Below are positions 9,447 to 16,186 of a stretch of 27,513 nucleotides of DNA, one piece after another. Origin of the DNA: Deltaproteobacteria bacterium (GTDB lineage Bacteria > Myxococcota > Polyangia > Haliangiales > Haliangiaceae); assembly GCA_018262455.1 (NCBI GenBank), contig JAGSPR010000025.1, forward strand, positions 1 through 27,513, given 5' to 3'. How positions within the stretch are numbered: the first letter of the stretch is position 1; each line of letters opens with the position of its first letter. Both the position numbers and the translations under genes were made by a program. The notes under the pieces were generated by a model, which saw only the letters and a program-made list of their open reading frames with translations, ran no database searches and was not told the DNA's origin.

Positions 9447-9455
9447 CCACCACAC

Positions 9456-9529
<74 letters not shown>

Positions 9530-9543
9530 CTGGGGTTTGTGGT

Positions 9544-10239
9544 TTGCCAAAGACTCTCGCAGAGATCGCGATCGACGCGAAGCTGATCAACAAGGCCGAC
9601 GCCGCGAAGGCGGGTCGGATGGCCGAGGAGCGCGTGCAGCCCCTCGTCGTCGTGCTCATCCGCGATCTCGGGATCGACGAGGTGGCGCTGGTGGCCGCGT
9701 TCAAGAAGCAGACGCGGGTGCAGCTCATCGACCCGGGCGAGATCCAGATCGACGCGGATGCCCTGCGCTCGGTCCCGCGCGACATGTGTGCGCGACTCCG
9801 CGTCCTGCCGATCTCGCTGTCGACCGACGGCGCGGCGAAGGTGCTGCGGCTCGCGATGGCCGATCCGACCGACACCGCGGCGGTCGCCGAGATCGAGCAG
9901 CTCACCCACTGCGAGATCGATGTCTGCGTCTTGCCGCTGTCGGCGATCGACGAGCTCGTCGACAAGGGCTATCGCCAGATCAACACGGCGGTGGTCAAGC
10001 GACCGAGCAACCCGAACAGCACGATGTTCGTCACGGCCAGGAGTGGCTCGGTCGCCACCGCCTACGCGGACTCCGAGATCTCGGTCACCGCCCAGGTCCC
10101 GCTGTCCTCGCTGCTCGGCCCCGACAACCTGGAGGCCCGGCTGTCGGCGCTGGTCGAGGTGCTCGTCGGGAAGGGCCTGATCACCGAGGCCGAGCTGGCC
10201 GAGGCGCTGGTTCGGCCCAAGACACCGCCGACGTCCTGA
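9544..10239 (+). CDS. Orphan GspE N-terminal (MshEN-type) domain protein
   Basis: A 231-residue protein resembling the N-terminal domain of type II secretion/type IV pilus ATPases (GspE/PilB/MshE). Residues 1-130 follow the pattern of that domain: ALVAAFKKQTRVQLIDPGEI, VPRDMCARLRVLPIS, LRLAMADPTDTAAVAEIEQLT and an ending like the ATPase linker. There is no ATPase domain, Walker A or Walker B. In related proteins MshEN domains bind c-di-GMP or mediate protein contacts, so a regulatory role is possible, though the exact binding motif is not obvious here. The C-terminal 70 residues include a helical segment (LEARLSALVEVLVGKGLITEAELAEAL). The start is TTG 9544, 14 bases after the tRNA; ATG 9619 would truncate the domain. 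A weak terminator follows. Confidence 0.7.
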   Translation: MPKTLAEIAIDAKLINKADAAKAGRMAEERVQPLVVVLIRDLGIDEVALVAAFKKQTRVQLIDPGEIQIDADALRSVPRDMCARLRVLPISLSTDGAAKVLRLAMADPTDTAAVAEIEQLTHCEIDVCVLPLSAIDELVDKGYRQINTAVVKRPSNPNSTMFVTARSGSVATAYADSEISVTAQVPLSSLLGPDNLEARLSALVEVLVGKGLITEAELAEALVRPKTPPTS

Positions 10240-10265
10240 CCCCAGGGTTAGCTGGCCCAGATTCG

Positions 10266-10284
10266 GCCCCCAAGGGCTGATTTT
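10266..10284 (+). terminator. Possible short terminator after the GspE-N gene
   Basis: GCCC-CCAA-GGGC forms a four-pair stem that is followed by TGATTTTG. The stem is short and the T run is only four bases, so this is a weak candidate for an intrinsic terminator between the GspE-N gene and the kinase gene. Confidence 0.3.
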
Positions 10285-10314
10285 GCCACCGGCCTGCACC
10301 GGGTCGCTGGGCTA

Positions 10315-10320
10315 TCATCG
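10315..10320 (+). promoter_or_regulatory. -10 element TATCAT for the kinase gene
   Basis: TATCAT lies 36 bases before the ATG at 10357. No convincing -35 box stands 16-18 bases upstream. If used, it gives a leader of about 30 bases. AGGG four or so bases before the ATG could serve as a weak ribosome-binding site, so this gene would differ from the leaderless-looking ones. Confidence 0.4.
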
Positions 10321-10356
10321 GAGCGGGTCGTCCGTCGTCACCTACCCACCAGGGCC

Positions 10357-12810
10357 ATGTCCCAACATGAAATGAGCGCGTCGATCACCTGCGCCGGTTG
10401 CCAGCACGCCTACGTGGAGAGCGCGCTATTCTGTCCAAACTGCGGGCGGCCCAAGGCGCGCGCTGCGGCCAGTGATGCGCTGATCGGCAAGGTGCTGGGC
10501 GAACGCTTCGAGGTGATCGAGCCGATCGGCCAGGGATCCTCCGGCACGATCTACCGCGCCGAGCACGTGACGCTCCGCCGCAAGGTGGCGATCAAGGTGC
10601 TCCACGACGAGCTGTCGCGTGATGATCTCGCGGTCGAGCGGTTCCGCCGTGAGGCGACGACGGTCGCCGAGATCGACAACGAGCACATCGTCGAGATCCA
10701 CGACTTCGGCCGGACGCCCGATGGCCGGCTCTATCTGGCGATGGAGCTGCTCGAGGGCGAGACGCTCGACGCGGTGCTCGCGCGCGAGACTCAGCTCTCG
10801 ATCGAGCGCACCGCCGACATCTTGATCCAGGTCGGCGAGGCGCTGATGGAGGCGCACGCGATCGGCTACGTCCATCGCGATCTCCGGCCCCGCAACGTCT
10901 ACCTCGCGAACCGGCGCGGCAAGGCGAACTTCGTCAAGCTGCTCGACTTCGGGCTCGCGAAGCTCGTCGAGACCGACGCGTCGGCCGCGTCGACCAGCCT
11001 CGGGATGACGTTCGGCGATCCCCGCTACATGTCGCCCGAGCAGGCGCGCGGCGACCGCATCGACCGGCGAGCCGACATCTACCAGCTCGGCTGCGTCGCG
11101 TACGAGATGCTGACCGGTGCGCCTCCGTTCGGCGGCAACCGGGTGTTCGATATCCTCACCAAGCAGGTGACCGAGGTCCCGGTGCCGCTCCCGACGCGCC
11201 GCCCCGGCGTGCCGCTGTGGGTCGAGGCCGCGGTCGCGAAGATGCTCGCCAAGAGCCCGGAGAACCGGTTCGCGACGACGACCCGCATGGTCGAAGCGCT
11301 CCGCCGCGGGCTCGAGACCGGCGAGATCATGGAGGACGAGGTCGCGCGCCGTCGCGAGAGCGTCCCGCCGCCGTCGGTGTCGCGCGTGATGGCGAAGATG
11401 GGCATCACGACGCCCCAGGATCCGCCGGCCCCGCCGACAGCCGACTCGATCAAGCCGGCCCGGCCGGCGCACGAGCCGATCAAGCAGGCCCTGCCGGCGT
11501 ACGATGCAAGGGCCACCGCCCGCGGGCTGCCGCCGGGGCCGCCGGCGCCGCCGGCGAACCCGGCGAACCCGGACTCCGTGGAGCTGCTCCGCAAGCGTAC
11601 CGGCACGCCGCAGCTCGGGGTTCCGGGGATCGCCGCGGCCGTGGCAGGCGCCCCGACCGCCGATCCGGTCGAGCCGCAATCGCCGCGTGCAGGCACGATC
11701 GATCCATCGCCCGCGGTGCGCGTGAGCCCGCCGATCGGACCCGTGCAAGCGCGGATCAAGCGGCCGACGGCGGAACCCGGGATCTCGCAGGTCTGGTACG
11801 ACGACGGTGACCGCGCCTCCGAAGACGTCGAGCATGGCCACTCCGAGCGCGCTCGGAACCTGATCTCCCCGAGCGCCACCGACCTCGGGTTCTACGACGA
11901 GGCGCCTCGTGGTCGCCGCTGGGGCCTCATCGTCGCCGCCCTCGGCGCGGTGGTCGTGATCGGCGGCGTGGCCTTCGCGCTCAGCCGCGGCGACACCAGC
12001 GCCCAGACGGCGAGCACGCCGCGGGCACCGAGCCTGGATCCGATCGCGAGCGCGGCGGTCAGCATCGACGCCGCGCCGAGCACCGTCATCTCCTCCGAGG
12101 TTCCCGATGCGGCGGCTCCCGCGGTCGCGCCGGAGATCCCGTCCGGGGTCGCGTCGGTCACCAAGCCCACCCCCACGCCGCCGCCCACGATCCGGGCTCC
12201 GGGCGGCGGCGCGCGGCGTCCTGCCGACCTCGGGAGCTTCGTGCCTCCCGGTGGCGATCCGATCCGTCGGACCCCCGGAGACACCGGCGTCGTCGATTCC
12301 CACCCGACCCCCGTGGTCATTCCGCCTCCCACCAACGCCGGAACCGGATCGGGGGGGGTCAGCGGTACCCCGCTCGATCCGTATGGCGGCGGCAATGACT
12401 CGACCCCGCCCACCGACGGTGCGCCGGTCGCGAACAAGGCCGAGTTCTACGGAAACCTCGGGACCCAGCAGCTCGGCACCGGCGACACGACGAGCGCGGC
12501 GTCGAGCTTCAAGAAGGCGCTCGAGCTCGACGCGAACAACGCGATCGCGACGATCGGCATGGGCGAGATCGCGCTCCGTCAGGGCCTGTTCGGCGACGCG
12601 ATCGCGCACCTCAAGAAGGCCGCACGGATCGCGCCGCGGAGCTCGCGGGTGTTCACCCTGCTCGGCGAGGCGTACCTCAACAGTGGTCAGAGCAAGGACG
12701 CGGCGACCAACTTCAAGAAGGCCCTCCAGCTCGATCCAGACAACACGCGCGCGCGTGATGGCTACAACGAAGCCTCGAGCCGCGTTCCACCGGCGAGCGA
12801 CGAGCCGTAG
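10357..12810 (+). CDS. Zinc-ribbon Ser/Thr protein kinase with transmembrane helix and TPR sensor
   Basis: An 817-residue receptor-like protein kinase. Residues 11-32 form a zinc ribbon (CAGC...CPNC). The kinase domain (about 50-320) has the glycine loop GQGSSGTIYRAEHV, Lys80 in VAIKVL, HRDLRPRNV (Asp175), LDFGLAK (Asp197) and MSPEQARGD. The usual HRDLKPEN is HRDLRPRN, with Arg for Lys, a common bacterial variant. A Pro/Ala-rich linker (about 335-510) leads to one transmembrane helix (WGLIVAALGAVVVIGG, about 520-540). A second Pro-rich stretch follows, then three TPR repeats (about 690-800: SAASSFKKALELDANN, DAIAHLKKAARIAPRS, DAATNFKKALQLDPDN). The kinase would be cytoplasmic and the TPRs periplasmic, so signalling across the inner membrane is likely. 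ATG 10369 is an alternative start. Confidence 0.93.
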   Translation: MSQHEMSASITCAGCQHAYVESALFCPNCGRPKARAAASDALIGKVLGERFEVIEPIGQGSSGTIYRAEHVTLRRKVAIKVLHDELSRDDLAVERFRREATTVAEIDNEHIVEIHDFGRTPDGRLYLAMELLEGETLDAVLARETQLSIERTADILIQVGEALMEAHAIGYVHRDLRPRNVYLANRRGKANFVKLLDFGLAKLVETDASAASTSLGMTFGDPRYMSPEQARGDRIDRRADIYQLGCVAYEMLTGAPPFGGNRVFDILTKQVTEVPVPLPTRRPGVPLWVEAAVAKMLAKSPENRFATTTRMVEALRRGLETGEIMEDEVARRRESVPPPSVSRVMAKMGITTPQDPPAPPTADSIKPARPAHEPIKQALPAYDARATARGLPPGPPAPPANPANPDSVELLRKRTGTPQLGVPGIAAAVAGAPTADPVEPQSPRAGTIDPSPAVRVSPPIGPVQARIKRPTAEPGISQVWYDDGDRASEDVEHGHSERARNLISPSATDLGFYDEAPRGRRWGLIVAALGAVVVIGGVAFALSRGDTSAQTASTPRAPSLDPIASAAVSIDAAPSTVISSEVPDAAAPAVAPEIPSGVASVTKPTPTPPPTIRAPGGGARRPADLGSFVPPGGDPIRRTPGDTGVVDSHPTPVVIPPPTNAGTGSGGVSGTPLDPYGGGNDSTPPTDGAPVANKAEFYGNLGTQQLGTGDTTSAASSFKKALELDANNAIATIGMGEIALRQGLFGDAIAHLKKAARIAPRSSRVFTLLGEAYLNSGQSKDAATNFKKALQLDPDNTRARDGYNEASSRVPPASDEP

Positions 12811-12828
12811 TTTCGCCGGCGCGGTGCG

Positions 12829-12984
12829 CTAACGGCGCTTCTTGTTCGGCCGGCTAGGCTCTGCCGGAACATCCTTGGCAGGCGCCGACCACGCCGAGGG
12901 TGCGCCATGGTGTGCGACACCGAGCCGGATGCGGCGAGTCGTGAACGACAGCGCCAGCTTCGGACGAGCCTTGCCGAGGTGCAT
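12829..12984 (-). CDS. Possible small basic protein (51 aa)
   Basis: A short minus-strand frame in the otherwise empty 278-base gap between the kinase gene and the next gene. It would encode a 51-residue basic peptide that begins MHLGKARPKLALSFTTRR and ends SRPNKKRR. An AAAGG sits seven bases before the ATG at a good distance for ribosome binding. The frame is open further upstream, which weakens the case in such GC-rich DNA. No domain is recognised. The gap shows nothing else but a short inverted repeat at 13036-13064. Confidence 0.3.
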   Translation of the reverse strand: MHLGKARPKLALSFTTRRIRLGVAHHGAPSAWSAPAKDVPAEPSRPNKKRR

Positions 12985-13035
12985 GGATCTACCTTTGACC
13001 TGTCGATCGACGTTTGCAACTTTCCTGGGCGTCGT

Positions 13036-13064
13036 CTGCGTGCCGAAGTGATCTCCACACGCAG
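13036..13064. promoter_or_regulatory. Inverted repeat upstream of the repeat-bearing membrane protein gene
   Basis: CTGCGTG (13036-13042) and CACGCAG (13058-13064) are perfect seven-base inverted arms separated by 15 bases. They end 24 bases before the ATG at 13089. They could be an operator for a dimeric regulator or a leader hairpin. GGATGAT, whose last six bases are a -10-like GATGAT, follows and ends eight bases before the ATG. Confidence 0.3.
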
Positions 13065-13088
13065 GCAGATGTGGGATGATGTGACGAC

Positions 13089-14288
13089 ATGGGGACGTTC
13101 GACGTGTTCGTCGAGGGGCCTGTCGATCCATCGCCGGAGGCCACGCGTCGGCTCGCCGAGATGATGTCGCAGCGCTATGGCCTGCCAGCAGCCGACTTGA
13201 TGGCGCGGATCGCGAGGGGCCGGTTCCGCGTCAAAGGCAACGCCGATCGGGCCACCGCGGACACGTACGCGCATGACCTCGAGGCGATCGGTGCGCGAGT
13301 CACGATCTCCCCGGCGATCGTGAGCAGCCCCTCGATCCCGGTCCCGGCGACGCCGGCTCCGACCACGCCGACGCCGAAAGCGCCGCCCGCGACCGCTGCG
13401 TCGTCCGGATCGTTGCGGGCCTCCGGGTCGTCGCTGCCGCCGCAGGCCGTGGCTCGCCCCAGCTCGTCGTCGCTGCCGCCGCAGGCCGTGGCTCGCCCCA
13501 GCTCGTCGTCGCTACCGCCGCAGGCGCCACGCACGGTCACCCCGCAGCCGTTCACCAGTGGCCTCTCGGCCGCGTTCTCGGACCAACATCAGCCGGCGGC
13601 GGACCTCGGCGCGCTCGGGGCGGGCGCCGAGTTCTCGCTGTCCTCACTCGACGGCACCGCCGAATCCAAGGACGCCGCTCCGGCCTCGTTCGCACCGCCC
13701 GCCAGCACGGGCGCGAGCACGACCACGAGCAAGTCTGGCACGCCGTCCCCTCAGAAGGCCGCGCCGCTCGATCTGTTCGCGCCGCCGGACGCCGAGGCCG
13801 CCGCGTTCGTCGTCGATCTCGCGGTCGACGAGGTCCAGCCTCGCGAGCGCACGACCACGCCGGTCTCGACCCGGGCCCCGACCCCGCTGCCGATCCCTGC
13901 AACGCCCGTGGCGCCACGCCGCGCCACCGATCCATCGATGCCCTCGGTGGCCAACGTCGCCCATGCGGCGCCACCGCGCTGGCGGTTCGCCGCCGGTGTG
14001 TTGATCGCGATCGTGCTCGGGTTCATCCCGGCGCACTTGGTCGCGGCGATGCGCGAGCGCTCCGCCTTCAGCAAGATCGACGAGCACGTCAAACAGGTCC
14101 AGCTGAAGGTCGGCACGCCCGATGCGCCGATCGCGTACGACCGGCTCGATGACTTTCGCCGCGATCAGGAAGATCGCAAGAAGACCGAGCGGCGCAACAT
14201 CGCGCTGATCTCGATGTTGATCTGGGCCGCGGCCGGCGGGTTGTTCGCGTACGTCTGGTTCCGCCGGATCCCCTGGGATCGCCAGTAG
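13089..14288 (+). CDS. Low-complexity two-helix membrane protein of unknown function
   Basis: A 399-residue protein. A compact N-terminal domain (about 1-78, MGTFDVFVEGP...DLEAIGARVTISPA) has the look of a small alpha/beta fold seen at the front of myxobacterial proteins, but I cannot name it. A long Pro/Ser/Ala-rich linker (about 80-290) includes 2.5 copies of a 13-residue repeat (SSSLPPQAVARPS) made by a 39-base tandem repeat. Two transmembrane helices follow (VLIAIVLGFIPAHLVAA, about 300-320, and ISMLIWAAAGGLFAYVWF, about 370-390), flanking a charged loop of about 45 residues. The N-terminal domain is therefore probably cytoplasmic and tethered to the membrane. GATGAT ends eight bases before the ATG. 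Confidence 0.75.
   Translation: MGTFDVFVEGPVDPSPEATRRLAEMMSQRYGLPAADLMARIARGRFRVKGNADRATADTYAHDLEAIGARVTISPAIVSSPSIPVPATPAPTTPTPKAPPATAASSGSLRASGSSLPPQAVARPSSSSLPPQAVARPSSSSLPPQAPRTVTPQPFTSGLSAAFSDQHQPAADLGALGAGAEFSLSSLDGTAESKDAAPASFAPPASTGASTTTSKSGTPSPQKAAPLDLFAPPDAEAAAFVVDLAVDEVQPRERTTTPVSTRAPTPLPIPATPVAPRRATDPSMPSVANVAHAAPPRWRFAAGVLIAIVLGFIPAHLVAAMRERSAFSKIDEHVKQVQLKVGTPDAPIAYDRLDDFRRDQEDRKKTERRNIALISMLIWAAAGGLFAYVWFRRIPWDRQ
13428..13525 (+). repeat. 39-bp in-frame tandem repeat, 2.5 copies
   Basis: The unit contains CTGCCGCCGCAGGCCGTGG and recurs at a 39-base period (CTG at 13434 and 13473, CTA at 13512). It encodes 13 residues, SSSLPPQAVARPS. The first two copies are almost identical at the DNA level, including synonymous positions, so the duplication is recent. 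Copy number may vary between strains. Confidence 0.9.
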
Positions 14289-14332
14289 CGCGATCGCCAC
14301 GCGCGGCCTCGGTGCGTCTTGGTCGTCATCGA

Positions 14333-14493
<161 letters not shown>

Positions 14494-14531
14494 GCCACGC
14501 CGACGCCCACGCCGATGGTGCCGGACTGACC

Positions 14532-15458
14532 CTAGTCGTCATCGTCGTCGTCGTCGTCATCCTCATCCTCATCGCGGTCGGGCAGACCCTTCGCCCTGCG
14601 CTCGGCGCGCTCCTTCTCGTCAGCGATCCGCTCGCGCTCCCGCACGATCGCCTCGGCCTTCTCGCGCTTGGAGGTCACGTACCACGCGAGCAGGATCGAG
14701 ACGTTGTAGAGGATGATCATCGGCGTCGCCATCATGATCTGGGAGACCACATCCGGAGACGGCGTGAGGATCGCGCCGATGACGAACGCGATCACGACGA
14801 ACCAACGGTTGAACTTCCACAGCCCCCGATGGGTCACCATCCCGACCATCGACAGGAACAGGATCAGCAGCGGCAGCTCGAACACCGCGCCGAACGCGAG
14901 CATCATGTCGCGCGTCAGATCGAGGTACTCCTGCATCGCGATCACCGCGGTCTGTTGCTGAGTGGCGTACCCGAGCAAGAACCCGTAGAGGTTATCGAGG
15001 ACGAAGTAGTAGCAAAACAGCGCGCCCGCCGTGAAGAACAGGCCCGAGAAGGTGGCGAACGCGATCGTGATCCGGCGCTCGCGCTTGTAGAGCCCGGGGG
15101 CGATGAACCTCCACAGCTGATAGAAGATGAACGGCGACGACACGAAGATCCCGGCCCACATGCCGATCGACATGTCGACCCAGAAGCCCTCGGTGAGCTT
15201 CATGAACGAGACGTGAAACGGGCCGAGCTTCTTGACGTCCCAGACGTTCTTCAGCGGCTGGAGCAGCCAGTTGAACAAGTCGCGGGCGAAGTACCAGGAG
15301 ACCGCGAAGCCGAGCATGAAGAAGATGGACGCGTTGCGGACGCGGTCGCGCAGCTCGCGGAGGTGCGAGAGAAACGGCATGCGGCTCTCTTCGAGGTCGC
15401 TCTTCGAGGCCTCGTCGTCGACCTCGTCGTCGGGCGCCTTCGCGCGTGCCTTAGCCAT
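14532..15458 (-). CDS. tatC: Twin-arginine translocase subunit TatC
   Basis: A 308-residue inner-membrane protein that recognises twin-arginine signal peptides and, with TatB, forms the Tat receptor complex. After a charged N-terminus it shows MPFLSHLRELRDR, the family signature before helix 1. Six hydrophobic helices follow, with FIFYQLWRFIAPGLYKRERR in the cytoplasmic loop and a conserved FELPLLILFLSMVG. The cytoplasmic C-terminus is longer than usual, highly charged (KREKAEAIVRERERIADEKERAERR) and ends in a nearly pure Asp tail (DEDEDDDDDDDDD) from a GTC/ATC trinucleotide run. The ATG overlaps the tatB stop by eight bases, so the two are translationally coupled. Confidence 0.97.
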   Translation of the reverse strand: MAKARAKAPDDEVDDEASKSDLEESRMPFLSHLRELRDRVRNASIFFMLGFAVSWYFARDLFNWLLQPLKNVWDVKKLGPFHVSFMKLTEGFWVDMSIGMWAGIFVSSPFIFYQLWRFIAPGLYKRERRITIAFATFSGLFFTAGALFCYYFVLDNLYGFLLGYATQQQTAVIAMQEYLDLTRDMMLAFGAVFELPLLILFLSMVGMVTHRGLWKFNRWFVVIAFVIGAILTPSPDVVSQIMMATPMIILYNVSILLAWYVTSKREKAEAIVRERERIADEKERAERRAKGLPDRDEDEDDDDDDDDD

Positions 15459-16035
15459 GCGTGGGCTCGGAACCCTTGGCGACCGTACCCGAGGCCGGCT
15501 TGATCATCGACGCGAGATCCTCGTGGTCGTCCTCGGGCGAGCTGCCCGGGACATCATCCGGCTCACCGGCGCTCTGCGGGAGCGTGAGCGCGGGCCGGAC
15601 CGGCGTCTCGAGCCCTGCCTCGGTGGCCTCGCCGCCCTGGTCGCCGACAGCCGCGGCCACCGCGGCCCCGTGCGCGCTGCCGTCGGGCTCGAGCACGGGC
15701 TCGAGCCCGTCCTCCACGTGGACCTTCGGCTCGGGGAGTGCGCCGGGCTCGGCACTCTCGGTGGCGCCGGCGGTCAGCTCCTGCTTGGGGCGCGGCTTGA
15801 TCTTCTTCGGCTTGACGGGGAGATCATCGCCGCGCAGGGCGCTCTTGAGGTCGCGAATCGCGCCACCGATCTGCTCGTCACCCTCGATCTGTTGCTGGAG
15901 CGCGCGCGACTGCTTCTTGATGTCGCGGATGCCCTTGCTGATCTGCTTGGCCGCACCCGGCAGCTTGTCGGGGCCCAGGAACAGCAGGGCCACGATCAAG
16001 ATCACGATGATCTCGCTGCCGCCCATGCCAAACAT
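15451..16035 (-). CDS. tatB: Tat translocase subunit TatB (TatA/B family)
   Basis: A 194-residue single-pass membrane protein. MFGMGGSEIIVILIVALLFLG with PDKLP has the short N-terminal helix, the Glu near position 8 typical of TatB, and the hinge GP. An amphipathic helix follows (AAKQISKGIRDIKKQSRAL), then a long Pro/Glu-rich acidic tail of about 120 residues, longer than in most TatB. No separate TatA is in the window, so a dual TatA/TatB role cannot be excluded. The ATG at 16035 is chosen because TATGCT ends eight bases before it; ATG 16026 is an alternative. Repeat copy B lies 57 bases upstream. Confidence 0.9.
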   Translation of the reverse strand: MFGMGGSEIIVILIVALLFLGPDKLPGAAKQISKGIRDIKKQSRALQQQIEGDEQIGGAIRDLKSALRGDDLPVKPKKIKPRPKQELTAGATESAEPGALPEPKVHVEDGLEPVLEPDGSAHGAAVAAAVGDQGGEATEAGLETPVRPALTLPQSAGEPDDVPGSSPEDDHEDLASMIKPASGTVAKGSEPTHG

Positions 16036-16043
16036 GCGCCGGC

Positions 16044-16049
16044 AGCATA
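16044..16049 (-). promoter_or_regulatory. -10-like TATGCT before tatB
   Basis: On the minus strand TATGCT ends eight bases before the ATG at 16035. Its place downstream of repeat copy B suggests that tatBC has its own promoter rather than being read from the penicillin-binding-protein gene. Confidence 0.45.
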
Positions 16050-16092
16050 CCACCCGGTCGGGCACATGCCCCGTCCCCGACCGGCGCAACGC

Positions 16093-16185
16093 CCTCGGCC
16101 CCCGAAAGGGGGACCCTCGCCGCGATGTGACGCCGATCCTTGCTTCGCTGCGGACCGGCGTTGATCGATCCGGCTCGGGCCGAGG
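16093..16185 (+). repeat. Dispersed structured repeat, copy B (full form)
   Basis: This 93-base copy has perfect nine-base terminal inverted repeats, CCTCGGCCC (16093-16101) and GGGCCGAGG (16177-16185). Inside are CCCCC-GAAA-GGGGG (16099-16112), a pairing of CCCTCGCCG with CGGCTCGGG through a two-base internal loop, and hairpin 2 (arms 16130-16139 and 16152-16161, loop identical to copy A). It starts one base past the stop codon of the penicillin-binding-protein gene and ends 57 bases before tatB. Its length is a multiple of three. Confidence 0.85.
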
Positions 16186-16186
16186 C

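Noticed and set aside
10426..12609. 727-residue minus-strand open frame opposite the kinase gene
   Set aside because: Antisense shadow of a well-supported kinase gene, with Arg/Asp/Gly-biased composition and no recognisable domain.
16093..16185. Insertion sequence
   Set aside because: There are terminal inverted repeats but no transposase and only 93 bases; a non-autonomous repeat is possible but a standard IS is not.
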